Below are positions 1 through 12,400 of a stretch of 64,000 nucleotides of DNA, piece by piece. Numbering within the stretch: the first letter of the stretch is position 1; each line of letters begins with the position of its first letter. Source of the stretch: Paragonimus skrjabini miyazakii (lineage: Eukaryota; Platyhelminthes; Trematoda; Plagiorchiida; Troglotrematidae). A program made the position numbers and the translations under genes. The DNA lies in the NCBI GenBank assembly GCA_014338405.1, contig JTDE01000702.1:66978-130977 (forward strand), in the 5' to 3' direction. The notes under the pieces were generated by a model that had not been told where the DNA came from, searched no databases, and saw only the letters and a list, made by a program, of their open reading frames with translations.

Positions 1-1624
1 TGTAATCCTGATCAGAACCAAAATTAAGTAACCCCGGAACATATTTTCTTAAAAGTTATATAAAAATGAGAGATATCTGGTTCAGTTGCTATGTTGAACA
101 GTGTAATGGGAATTCAGCTGCGTTTAACTTCTCCTTCATGAGCACACACAGGCTCCCTATAGAAGCCTTCAATAGAAATGGAAGGGGCTTCTGCTTAAAG
201 ACTGCCTTCTGAAGTGGATTTAAAATGTTATCATCACCTTCTTTTCGAACTCGCCTACAAACGAGGATATCTCTTCTGTTATTCTGATGTGTCTCAGTTA
301 TTGGCGTTTTGGCTTCAATAAATGGCTACCATGGCTTCGAAGAAAACATTGATACGACTGAAAACCGGGGATGTTTTGCAGTTACCTGGTCGGTTGTATT
401 CTAAAACACACCTACGAAACCTGTGATTTTTAGAGATTATTCACAGAATACCATGGGTTTTAATCGACTTAGTTTAATATCGTGTTGTCAGGATGTTTCA
501 TATGAACGTAGGTACAAAACGCCAATACCGTTACTAAGCTCACAGCGATTAACTTATTTTGAATGAGTTTCATTACTAACACGTTGTCATTACGGCTAGA
601 TGTTAGTTTTTACTGCCTTACTATATGAACAGTTGTGGATGCAAATTGAATTGCATGGAGAAAATTCAAGTGTGCCCAAAATAACAAAATTTTCTCAGTA
701 AAACTGATCAAAATTCCATGCCCCATAAGTCAATCCTATAGTTGCCCCGCACATTGACGACACTTGTAAACACGGAGTGATATGTAGCCTTGAAAAGGAG
801 TAAAGTAGATAGGAAAGAAATGAAGAGGGTGGGACATCACTTGTAAGATCCGTACTACTAAACTAAATTCTCCAAACAGACAATCGAGTTATATATGCGA
901 ATAAAATGGAAACTGGGTTAGCTTCCAAATTTCATTGATTCATTTCGTGAAATGTCTTTACTTTATAGACAGATCAGATAGACAACAGAATTCACGCATC
1001 ATCTAAACAACAAATTTCACTATCTCATTTGTTATGGAATATGTTCTAGTTCCTAGGCTATCTTATTATCAGCTGCCACATGTTACTAACCTAATTGTAT
1101 ACAGTAGAACATTGTTACAACGAAAGTTACGAAAACAGAAAATATTTAACTACATGGGCGAGTACTAGTGAACAACACATAAAATTTAATAACCATCTAA
1201 CTCGAATCGAAATTTTTGTCATACAATAACACATTGACTTGACGTACACAGTGTCAGTTCTCTTTTCGAATGGAGCATACTCGAAGACCTGTAACTCATT
1301 AATAGGAAGCCAAGTTCAGTAGGCATATACTTAACTACGAGTGACAAAATCGTCAGCAATGTGTGTCGTGATGTTGGCGACTTAACAAATTTTGTTGCTA
1401 CCTCATTATGTAATAACAAGGGGTCAGTAATGTGTTCCACAGATAAACGATATATGCCTGTTGTACAGTTCACTGTGCTGCCTATGGCAACACAAATTTG
1501 AGTATATCGATACGAAAACCGTAACCTGCATCTGCTGACAAACCTGTGTGTTGGTATCTGATTGGTTAAACTATGGGTCTCCTTGCACACATGTCTTCGG
1601 CTGTTCGTTATAAACAGATTTTCG
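1..1624 (-). other. Presumed intron of the ZEB-type gene
   Basis: It follows the GTGAGT donor at 2359. No C-terminal zinc-finger exon, no HSGEKP-type linker and no other coding block was found on the minus strand here. AT-rich unique sequence otherwise. Confidence 0.5.
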
Positions 1625-1825
1625 TATAGATTGGACATCACCCACAATTGATCGCAGCTGTCGCATTCCCATAGACTTTTCAGTCGACCCCTTTCAAAAA
1701 AAAGCACTAGACTCGAGCTTCGCTCTCACTAGAGCTCGTCAGTAGTGCATATCCTCTCCACTGCGGGGATTAGAACTACGGCCACGCTGTTCATGAGGCA
1801 GCCGTGTTTAGCACTGCTCAGTAAA
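1625..1825 (-). repeat. tRNA-derived SINE, family B, copy 1
   Basis: It shares about 180 bases with copy 2 at 34.8 kb, including AATTGATCGCA, AAGCACTAGACTCGAG and AGAGCTCGTCAGTRGTGCATATC. Read on the minus strand, the tRNA-like head comes first, with a decayed B-box (GTAGTTCTAATCC). The long minus-strand open frame at 1219-1707 overlaps it and is not a gene. Confidence 0.75.
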
Positions 1826-2353
1826 ACAAGCACAAAACCGACACTGTGTTAAGGGGCCATTTCCGGATCAGAAATTATGTTTGTACTGGTGACTAGTTTG
1901 TTAAAACGGCATCCACTGTAGTGACGCTCTATCAACTATCCACGTCCCGATCGCGAGTTAAATTCTAACACCCATGGTTGTGAGACGAGCACGCATCAAC
2001 CGCGACCACACTACCGACTTTGTTGTGACATGTTGGTAACTGACTTGGCTAACTGTACGATCTGATCAGCTTTAAAACCCAATTGTTTTTTTACTTAAAC
2101 CACATGTTGCAGATTGCTCATATGTTTGACACTCAATTTCAAATCAGTGTCATACACATCCACTGTCTACGATCTATGTGATGTGGTCTACCAAAAAAAA
2201 TTTAGGACTGAGCGTGAAACTACGGTAGAGCTGAAAACGGTTTTCTGTTCGCTGCGTCCATTACGCATGAAGTAGTCAACAACAAGCTGCTTAATATTTC
2301 ATACAATGAATATGGGCTAGTCAACATGGCTCAAGCATTACACATTGAACAGC

Positions 2354-2359
2354 ACTCAC
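2354..2359 (-). other. Splice donor GTGAGT ending the zinc-finger exon
   Basis: On the minus strand the sequence reads GTGAAG then GTGAGT. The boundary falls exactly between codons (phase 0). The reading frame continues only a few codons into the intron before a stop, as expected if the exon ends here. Confidence 0.8.
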
Positions 2360-4210
2360 CTTCACTTCTATTGGTTTATTCCCATGGTGCTGCATCAGAC
2401 CGTTCTCGGCTTGTAATACACTGGCCACACAGTTGGATTGCCCTTGTGTCTCGAAAGATTCAGAATTTACTTGGTTTACAGCCACGTAATCCGTAAGTGT
2501 AGGATTGGCGTCTTGGTGGATGGGTAGTTGCCAGCTGTCAGGTTTGGTACAATCCATAGCATGTGTCTCGAATGACCCTGGCGGGACAGAGTTCGGCTCA
2601 GACAACAAACCAGCGACAGTATTCAGGGCTGTATTGTCAAAAGGTGGTAAGTTCCCAAATGACCACGAGGACGTGGTTATCATATGGAGTCTGTTGTGTT
2701 CAGATGAAGGCATACAAAGCTGATTAGCTGTTTGGACTACTGGTTGATTCATTTTAGGTAGCGATAAATCCAGAGCTGTATCTTGAACCGATGGTTGCGA
2801 ATATTTGTACAAATTTCCAAATCCCCCATTACAGCCATCCACGGCAACCAAGGATTCATGCAACACAGATTGGAACCACGGAGTGTGAGGCTGGTCATAT
2901 ACAGCTGAAAGAGTTGGTACGGAGTTTTGATACAACACATTCGGAAGCGCGATGTGCTTTTGTGACGGCTGTGTTGTGTGGTGAGATTGAGAAAGGAATT
3001 GTAACGGAACTTGGGCAAACGGAATCTCAGATGTTGAATAGTTGATGCCGTTCATCCGTGGAAGTTCATCAGGAGTGATTGTGTTTGTTTTACAAGGGTC
3101 TGATACACCCGACGAAATTCCTGTGATCTGTCGCGGTTCGTTCAACTTCGCACGTGTAATCAGTCGGGCATTTTCGAACCAAAGCTCTAACACTCTCGGT
3201 CGCAACTCCAGTAGATGACTAAGATGTTGTATTTCAGTTGTGGATGGTGCTGGGTTAGTATTATAGTAAGTTTGCAAAATAATCAATTGTTCTGCCTTGA
3301 TTGGCCATGCAGACAACGGTTCCGACGGAGAGCTAATTATGCTTGGGCTGGAACAGTTTGTAAACCCTGGCCATGTACATTCAAATTGGAACCCTTCAAA
3401 CCATGATTGGGGGGTTGCAACAGTTAAACCCTCTTTAGGCAGTTCCCTAATCTCGGTACCGCGAGTTACACGTAACGTTTCCAAAATGCGGTTCACGGTG
3501 GCTTGTTGTTGCTTCATGCATTCTGACGGTGGTTGGTTGATCAATTTCGGTCCGGATACTGGCAGCGACCGGGTTGGAGAAGAGGACGTACTGAGGTTGC
3601 TGCTACTGCTACACTTCTTACTGGTTGTATGACTGGAATATGAACCGGAATGACTGAAGCGCTTTCCGCACTGTTGGCATATGAATGGCTTCTCACCCGT
3701 GTGTATACGTTCGTGTTCTTTCAGATGGTGTTTAAATTTGAAAGCTTTGTTGCATTGGGAGCAGCGAAATTTGCGAAGTTCGTAACTTTCTGCATGACTG
3801 AGTAAATGCCGGTGCAGACGATAGACATTAGCAAATTGTTTTCCACATTGTTCACAAGCGGGTATAGCACGCCCCGAATCCAGTTTGTTGGTCAGGTTGT
3901 CAGACATTACCTCGTGATCGGAGTAGAACACCTCTGTATCCTTATGCGGAGGCAAAGACAACGCCGACATGACTCGTTTAGGGGGTTCCGCTGTGTTTAT
4001 GGCGTCTGGCGCAGACTGATTGTTGAGAGACTTGAATACAACCGAGGAGCTAGGTGCTGTTTTTGATAGTTTCCGAAAACGTCCGTTCGATTGTTGAATG
4101 TCATCGACACGTTTGGAAGCGTGATAATTGATAGATGAAACAGAACAGAAATGCATGAGCGGACGAACACGGTCGTAATATCCTATCAGTCGGTCATCAT
4201 CAACATTAAC
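2360..4210 (-). CDS. zfh1: ZEB/zfh-1 family zinc-finger homeodomain transcription repressor, large internal or 5' coding exon (partial gene)
   Basis: Nuclear DNA-binding repressor of the ZEB/zfh-1 family, which binds E-box-like sites and recruits co-repressors. Numbering from the GTG at 4225, there are three fingers: C124/C127/H140/H144, C155/C158/H171/H175 and C183/C186/H199/C205. The second and third carry the family signatures FKFKHHLKEH and GKRFSHSGSYSSH. The third is CCHC, as in ZEB. Residues about 306-361 form a divergent homeodomain with LELWFENAR in its recognition helix. ALDLSLPK at 484-491 resembles the CtBP-docking motif PxDLSxK. The exon ends after codon AAG at 2360 with donor GTGAGT, so the C-terminal finger cluster lies elsewhere. 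The upstream edge is uncertain: acceptor GCTTCAG places it at 4210, while TATTAG and ACAAG lie just before, and an ATG at 4217-4219 could be the start. Family identity is very secure; the exon edge is not. Confidence 0.95.
3143..3310 (-). other. Divergent homeodomain of the ZEB-type protein
   Basis: About 56 residues beginning AWPIKAEQLIILQTYY and ending NARLITRAKL. The third helix reads LELWFENAR, in place of the usual WFQNRR of homeodomains. ZEB homeodomains are known to be degenerate and are generally regarded as poor DNA binders. Confidence 0.8.
3611..3856 (-). other. N-terminal C2H2/CCHC zinc-finger cluster of the ZEB-type protein
   Basis: Three consecutive fingers. The linker between the second and third is the classical HTGEKPF. 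Vertebrate ZEB proteins have a further finger before these, and none is visible in this exon. The run from RKFRC to SSKKC-like residues is the part most conserved with insect zfh-1 and vertebrate ZEB and is the main DNA-contact surface in the family. Confidence 0.93.
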
Positions 4211-4299
4211 CTGAAGCATAATCACCGCTTGTCTAATAGAGCACAGCTAGCATCATACATCGCAAATACATGTCGGAATGTCACACCGTACTCTTCAGG

Positions 4300-4670
4300 T
4301 GGGTCGTTTCACAAACCGCGTTACCGTTGCGCGCGCACGCACGTACACATACTGTCCCTATGGCCTACCTACTCGCTAATCGACACTCGTGATTGGCCAT
4401 CCGGTCACGTGGTCAGAAAGTGGAGAAGTGGCGCACGATACGGTAACAATAGCGAAGGTGTGCATGTTCGCCTATCAACCGTGCGAACACGTACGTTGGC
4501 CGTCATTATGCCAACAAACTTTCTACGCAAAGCTCTCCCCACGCACCTCTCACGGTCAGCCAATTAGAAAGCAGGTAACAGACCATAGTGCGAATGCACA
4601 TACACGCGTGCGTACATACGTCCCTGCGTCTACGGTCAGAGAGATCGCGCACAAGGGATGACCAACGAAC
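4300..4670 (-). promoter_or_regulatory. CpG-rich block upstream of the zinc-finger exon, possible promoter
   Basis: This stretch is clearly denser in CpG than its surroundings. It holds CCAAT-box cores in both orientations (ATTGG near 4392, CCAAT near 4560), a CACGTG E-box near 4405 and several CACGT cores. It lies immediately upstream of the minus-strand exon. It could be an internal or alternative promoter that would make the ATG at 4217-4219 a start codon. No TATA box is evident. This is inference from composition and motifs only. Confidence 0.35.
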
Positions 4671-4679
4671 ATGCCTCAC

Positions 4680-7600
4680 CTCTGACTGTTAACGCAACAT
4701 TTGCTGAGCCAGCTGTCTGATGAAGATCAGCGGGCACGCATAATTGTCAGAGGTTGCGTTGAGTTTGTGTGAAGTAGTCAAAGGAGTTACAGACCTGTTT
4801 ACCAGGGAATCGCACAAAAGACATGTACACAGAATTCAATCATCCCGCACAAGATGCACGTTAAAGCCAGTTCAGTTGGGTGCTGCAAACCATGTTTTAA
4901 ACACAAGCAAGGTGAGATTTGAAACTAAGTAACAAATAACCGTTATCGCTTGTGTAGACCATGGTGATCGGGCTGATTGCGGAATGTGACCACTGAGTAG
5001 TTAAATGAAATAAGTGGTGCTTGAGGTACTTCACCCTGAAAACGGACTGGTCTCGCTCCGGTATGGACTCACCAAGCAGACCTAGGTGAAATGAAATTCG
5101 ACTCAAGAACTCTAGTGCTAATAATCAAGCTCGTATCCACCGTATGTTTTCTTGTTGTAATTTGACCTTTTTAATAGTCCCTTAGACACTGCGAAAATCC
5201 TTTTGGGCCTGAACTAATATCTGTTTACTCATCTGTGATCATTTAATCAGTGACTGTCCACTAGACGAATATCCCGCCATCGATCATCAGCATGTACATC
5301 ATCCCAATGCATATACTCTGGTTGCTTCAAAATTCAGTCATTTGTTAGCCTTACTACAAAAGGCTCGACAACTTTGTCAACCATGTGTTGCAGTCAGACA
5401 GAAGAGCACCAAAGCACTGCGTACAGTATACGCACTTCACTAAGCTTAGTATGAAATGCGGCATAGTACGCGAGTGTTCTTGTTTCGCGTGTGTCAGCTT
5501 TGATTAGCCTTGTTAACGGATTCAAAAACGACCACTCCGAACTACTAAAAAAAGAAGGCTGGAAAGCTTAAAAATACGTTTTTATATTACCTTTCCTAAA
5601 CGCATTGGTTGTGATGACGCTGATAATATTGATGAGAAACTTGTTCAAACTGAGTTAATGTGGATGGACAGAGTCTATCGTAATTTCAGTAGCTACGGTC
5701 GAAGTAATCGTTTGTGACTGTTACATAATGTTTAGTGAGATTCCCTCATATTTTCTAGACCCTCTTAGTAACTTAGTAGAAGCGCCACTTCTCCTTTATT
5801 CAAGTATAGTAAGTGTATATCAAAAGCAGAACAGATATATTATATTGTATGATCTCATGTAAGGATGCATATACGTGTTATGTTTGAAGTGATGGATGAG
5901 CGTGGTGTACTGTATCAACATCAAGCTGAGAGTCCTTTGAAAAAATTACCAGTTCCTCATAAACAAAAGGTTTAATGCTTAGTCAGAGACAGGGCAAGTT
6001 AACTGAAGTCTAAGAATAGCAAGTGTGATGTTGAAAAAAGACATTAGAGAAACTTGACATTTCCCCACATTTTTGTATCACATTAACAGATTTCATATGT
6101 CAAAAACAACAATCCGGAGTTGATCTTTGAACCAAAGTCTTGACTCGATATCATTCGATACGAATATTTCCTAATCTACACTGAGTGACCTGGGGACTGT
6201 AACAGGCAATTAAAAGGATTGACTAAACGACAGATCAGATTATGTAGACAAAAACCATAAAATTACAGTTCATTCAGTTAACATTCGCACAGTTTTTGCC
6301 ATTCAGAAAAACTTCTAGTTTTGTCTTTTATTGCGAGCAAGCTTGCACACTGGCAGAAGGATTCAAACAGGGATAGATGAACCCAATTAAAAACGGCTAG
6401 CTGACAGTATCTCACAGTTGACCATGTGAGTCGATGAACATGTTCACAGAGGTTCATCATCAATTTCTGAGCGTGTTAGCAACCTACCGTTGCACAGATA
6501 CCAAATCGGCGTTCTTTGTATTCAGGCACAATGAAAAGGTTCGTGTATTCATATTTATGGTGGCTCTTATGATGACTAATCATCACTCACAAAAATGTGT
6601 TCAAATTTAGCTTAATGTGATGTTCGAAATGGTGCCATTCATACAGACGTACAGATAGCAATGGTTTATACTTGGTTTCACAACTTCTTTTATTTTAGCA
6701 CAATTTTTACAGTCTTAACAGCATACTTTTTGCAAGTAATCGATTCACCTCGCCCTTCATATACGGAACTTATCACCCTAGCCGGAATATGGAAATCACG
6801 AAGATGTTCAAAGCTCACGAAAGTGTCTTTATGCAATTCGTCTACGAGTGACCTATATACTTCCATATAATCATCTGGTGTTTTGTTTTCCTGGCTAAGA
6901 AGCTGGAATCATTCAGGGTGATCAGTGTTACGTTTAAAGAGGAGTTCAGAAAAAAGCAGTTCAGTTTTATCGAGTTTCGCATACATTCCTTACAATTGTA
7001 GATTGGTTTGAAGGAAGGTTACAAATTAGTGATATTCTGTCACGCAACTCCTTAGAACAATACCAAGCATTTATGAAATAAATGTATTATAGTTTGAAAA
7101 GTGCACAAGATGTTAGAATTTTTCGCCGTTCTCACTGCACAACTTTCGAAATAGTCACGAATTCAGGTTGTAGGATTTTAGTTCGCTTGTTCTGACGAGG
7201 CCAATATTCACACACGTATTAAGCCAATCAGTAAAGTGTTGAGTTAAAATATATTGTTGGTTAATAACACAAAACTGTAAATAAACTAGCTACAGTCACT
7301 TTTGAGAACACAGTAAATTCGTCGTAACAATATGTCATCAATGTTCCAACTTTTGCCCCCCCCCCCTTCACAATGTTGTTGTGAAACGAGTGTGGTATTG
7401 AATCCGGCTTTTGTACTTTATGAGAAAAAAACAGGCAAGTAGCAGTGATCTGTTACTGTGTTGCGCATGTCTTTGCACTAATGTTCACAACAGTATTCTG
7501 CTAGCCTGTCCGAATGCCTTGTGCGTGGGAATCTGACAGGCATAATGAACGCCTAGTTGAGTGCAAGCATGATTTCTTTTTAATGGCAGAACTAGATTAA

Positions 7601-8379
7601 ATAGTTCAATTTCTGTAAGCAATACGTCAGATACTGTGCTTCGAACTTGCTACTAGGCGTTATCCTGTTGCCCCCCACCCCCTGTCCTCTCCACTCTACA
7701 GCCTGATTTCTAGTTGTTGGTCTCCTACACCTCCTCGATCACGGCCAAAAGGAAATTGCCATGATACATCTCAAATACGTTAAACATTTCTTCATCAGCG
7801 GTGGTTATAAGATCAGTGATCTAGTGGATAAGAACTCCAGCTGATAACACAAGGCGATTGCTGATTCCTTTAAACTATCTTCCTCTATGAGTCCAGTGCA
7901 CAAACAAAGCCAATTATGGTAGCTTATCAATTTGAGACCGTAAGTGGCATTAAGTTTTTATAGAATTGGTAACACAAGTGTACTTCACCTTATATTTGTG
8001 ACATGGAGACCATACCTCACTTATGTTTGCTCAACAAAGTCGACCCGAGACTTCAAATGTAAAAACGAATACTGCTGCAACAACCGTAACAACTTCTGCG
8101 GTTAGAACCGATATAAATCGATAGCAATCTGTTGCTAATCAAGCACATGATGCATTAGTGTGTAAGTATTCAAAATCGCACAGAGAATCTTTGCCAAACG
8201 GAACATCAGATTCTGAACTAACCCCCGTGAATAATAAATCACGGTTGAATCACTTTTACAGAATAAGTAGTTTTGTTGTATGTCGTGATTCGATAATTTT
8301 CATATGATAAATCCTCACCCGTGATTAGGCAATCTGAGGCAACAAATTTTCAGGTGATTAGTTGATTATTTACTTTCTT
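4680..8379. other. Noncoding stretch, nothing recognised
   Basis: AT-rich sequence with short chance frames only and a C-run at 7356-7367. If the RRKQ exon belongs to the same gene, this is intron. Confidence 0.5.
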
Positions 8380-8510
8380 CAGATGAGATCCAATTACGAA
8401 AAATCTGGCCTTCGGTCGGTTTCGAACCAGTGGCAGAGACAGCATGTCCAAACGCAGCAAACCTTCTATCAGCTGAACTCCGGAGCCACACTGGGTGCTC
8501 AGAAATTTCA
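8380..8510 (-). repeat. tRNA-derived SINE, family A, copy 1
   Basis: On the minus strand: a TCAGCTGATAGAAGG A-box region, GCTGCGTTTGGACATGCTG, then the B-box CTGGTTCGAAACCGACCGAAG. The tail with TAATTGGATCTCATCTGAAG is shared with the copy at 17.2 kb. Confidence 0.7.
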
Positions 8511-9086
8511 CATTTGGACCTAGTTACCCACCCAAACAACTGTGTTGTATTGAAACTACCAATTGATTCAGCGGACTAACTGTCTAAGCAGGATTTACCA
8601 ACAATTCACACTAAAATCCAACAACGCCATCGTTGAGTATTGATTAGTCGATATGTAAAGGGCAATCCAAAATTGCGGTTCTAGCGCAAGGGGGTTGCCA
8701 TTCGATATTTTTAAGGACTTATCGCCAGTCCTTTATTTCGACTGGCAATCACGTTTATCTCGGTTGACGACTCTCGACTTTTTCCTATGAGTCTTCCTAA
8801 ACGGTAGGGTGTATGCATTTGGGTCAATCAATACCTACCATCCGAATACCTGTATTAGAGAACAGACTAAGACGTCGGGTCTTGCAATCCTCTTAAAAAT
8901 ATTAGAAACTGCCCCCCCCCTGAAAGGTTAGAAGTGGCGTCTAATTAAAAATATTTTTTTTTTTAAAGATTATTGTTAACGTTCACCTGTATAAGGACTT
9001 ACAGTAACAAAAATTAATGAAAAAATCGGAAAGATTTCTCTTTAATTATTTTCCTTCTAAGGTCCGAAAATATTCAAAACTTTACT

Positions 9087-9465
9087 AAATACTGAAAGTG
9101 ATAAATATTCACGGATCCTGTTGACATATCCTGAACAATGCTCATATTTGACCACACTTTACTCGTTTGGATACTACTGGCGAGGACTGGAACACGAGTA
9201 ATACTCGACTTCAGTGATTCGTTTCGAAAGCAGTTGATCAAATCGTCCACCCGAATCCGAAACCTGTGATCAACTGTAGTCAGCTTATACAACCATTTGA
9301 AACTTAATGTTTTGTTGTACGCTATCTTGTACATCCTAGTCTTAGTTGACCAATAAATTCCTTGAACCCCATTGCTAATGATGCACAGACGGCCGGTTTT
9401 GTGGAATGGACAGAATGATTCAAGACTGTAGCCAGTCCGAAGGAGCACAAACGGATATGTTGGTA
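9087..9465 (-). CDS. Candidate coding exon, unrecognised protein
   Basis: One of the longer unexplained open frames of the window. It is preceded on the minus strand by the good acceptor TCCTCATTTTTAG at about 9466 and stays open to a TGA at 9074. A weak GTAAAG donor lies near 9082-9087. The product has about 125 residues of mixed composition, including WLYKLTTVDHRFRIRVDD. There is no recognisable domain and no obvious poly(A) signal close behind the stop. It may be a terminal exon of a nested gene, a decayed element or chance. Confidence 0.22.
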
Positions 9466-9484
9466 ACTCTAAAAATGAGGACAT

Positions 9485-12400
9485 GACATGTGATATTTGA
9501 CGGTGAGATGATAAATATGTTCACGCAGATGAACAGGATCGTGGCAAATGAAAACTATTCTATAAATCACCCAATTACAGACGCTAGTTAGAGAACAAAT
9601 GAAGTTAGCGGATAGAAGCTTCACCTAATCTATGGCCCTTTGTTTATTGTCAGTTGATATATTCAGACGAGGAATACAGACAGTGGGGTGATCATGAAGG
9701 ACAGCAACACAAGTCCACTCTTCAGTCATTACGAAAAGGAAGAAAACGCCAACCGGTCGCTTTTCTTATTTCTTCTCTTTTGTTAAGAGAACTACCTGTC
9801 TTGAACTCAACGATATCACTTTCATCTTTGTGATTTTTTTCCCGACTCTTGGTCATCATATTTTAGCCGTTTCGTTTCATTTTCGACCAACGTGGACCGG
9901 TTGGTGAGCTAAACGAGAACGAGAATACACATTGTGTTCACTTCATGTCATAGGTTGATTGACCGAAGCATGTACACATAGTGTACAAGGTGTGCAGGAT
10001 GTAAGGACGCAGGCGTTACTGTGTTCTTATAGTTAATGTCTATGGATGAACGCACTGACCGAGAACACAAGATGGTTGATGGTTTCTCCAAACTATATTT
10101 TCTTCCATAAGTCAAGTGCACAGACGAAGTCGGTCATGACAGTTTACTCAGTGGAAACGATGAGCAACATGAACCCCTCTCCCAAAGAATGCTGTAACTT
10201 GCTTCGGGTTTGACTTATGACGAACAGGTCGGATCCCAGAGTGACCAGGTTATGAGCAACGGAAGAATGTTGAGCATAAGGTTGGTAAAGGAATATTTAT
10301 CTACTAAGTAGTCACTAGATAATACATTGTGTGACAACTAAAAACGATGTTCACGAACTACAATTGAAAGTGAGCGAATACCAATGATGACTATCAGCTC
10401 AGAAGCGATGCCCACTAGCTAAAATTTGTCAGGAAAGATTAAGTCACTACTACAAATAGTAATACTGATAATCATATGTATACATAGACGGAAAAACGCA
10501 ATCTGGCATTACGCCGTATTCGATTCTTAGTAGCTCACACATTAGTTCGTTATTTTACGTATGTGTAAATTACGTATATTCTTGACCGTGACTGAGTCCC
10601 ATGTCTGGGTGCAAAATCACATGGAATGAAAACCTGCTAAAAGAATTAGTTCGATAGTTTTTCACACGAAGTTTGTGAGCTGTTGTTAATTTACTTCGCA
10701 CATTATTGGACCCTAAGTAACAGCGTCACTAAGAGTTACTGCAGTTATTATCCGGATGTCAATCAATGTGTGGTTTATTATGCGCGTCAATATAAGCATG
10801 TCACACAGATCACGTGTCTGTTTCATCAAGAAGCCAAAAATCAAATATATTTGCGAAAAGTGATAGAAAACACAAGAACAATTCGAAAGCGTACGCGGAG
10901 GGAAATAGTATGTCTATGACTAACACATGTATTCTATAAGGCATAAAATTTACCAACCTGGACATGGTGTGCTTCTATAGGACTTCCACACACAGACCTT
11001 GTGTGTTCAAATCCCAAGTTTATTGACATGCTTTTCGTAACATCGTGTGCCTCAGACACAACAGTGGTTACTCGTTTTGAACTCAATATTAGCAACGCTG
11101 TATTCAAAGGGTGAGTTGGAAACCAATTCTACTCATACGCCTTGAGTACAGTTCATTTCGTCCACAAGGTCAGCGTTTAGCACGTGAATACGATTTTCAT
11201 TGTGAACACATATCACAGAACAGTGGCTATATTAAACCGAACTGAACTTCGATCTATGCCCACCGGATGGTCAGATCGATTGGACGACTAGCGAAAATGG
11301 TTTACCTGATCGTTAGATAATATTGAACGGAAAGGTTCAGACTGGTGTATGAGGCTTTGATTAATCAGCAAACTCAAAGAATTCAGTTACATCAGAAACG
11401 TATGAACCAAAACCAACAGATGTTATTTACATTAAGTTTAACTGAAAACTAATGAAGACTGATAGTGTTTTGACTCTTGAAGTCCATGTATAAACTTAAT
11501 TAAAGAAAAGAGTTGGCGAGATTGGACAAGTGAGGTAACATGCACTAGCCCTATGCTTCGATTGAGATCAGCCCTCAGTAGGTGACCTACAAACTGGTAC
11601 TTATTCATGTTTCGATTCTCCGGTGTATTTAGCATGAATGATATCCTACAAGGTTGGGTCAGTCATCAGTGATGATCACAGGGACCAAATCTTTGCAAAT
11701 TAATTCACTATTTGTTTAAACACGCCAATCTTCACCACTGTGTGAGGATCATCTAATCGTCCCGACAGATTAATGTCATTTAGCGGTATAATTCTTTTTG
11801 AAGGTTTATAGCACAGTTATGATGAGACCCACACATGGTCATGAACTAACGACAGTCATGACGGTTCCAACGAACTAACGCTGTCTTACTCACATTGTCA
11901 TATTCACACATACAGGCCTTCATGAAATTAACTAACACCCCATCCAAAAAGAAACAGCTCCAATAGCCAAACACTTGTCCTTCCAACAGTTATGTCTTGT
12001 CGGAAGAGTAAAGTCATGTTACCTGACACATCATGAGTTCCAGGGAATTGTCAAGGTCCTTCAAGACATCACTGGGATACATATACTTGAAGCCATAAGA
12101 ATGCGAATCATTTTTATCGGGAAAAATGTATTAAGCCGATTAGCTTTTGATCTTGATGTGATCCAAACCGCTGATCTCCATTGCTCACTCAATTGACAAT
12201 TGGCTTAACACCACGTTTGGGGGATGTATAAAAACGCGAGTAGAATAATCAGAGTTCAACTGTTCTGTCCTCAACTGTCAAAACGATGTACTGAGGTTCA
12301 GAACCGAAAATACAAAAAATGTCTTGCAAACTTCCACTGGAAAAATGCTTATCAAATTGGTATTACGGAATTGGTGAGATTCAGTTTGTAACGCTCTTCA

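Noticed and set aside
1219..1707. 162-codon minus-strand open frame
   Set aside because: It overlaps the family B SINE repeated at 34.8 kb and has no domain; its length is chance within a repeat.
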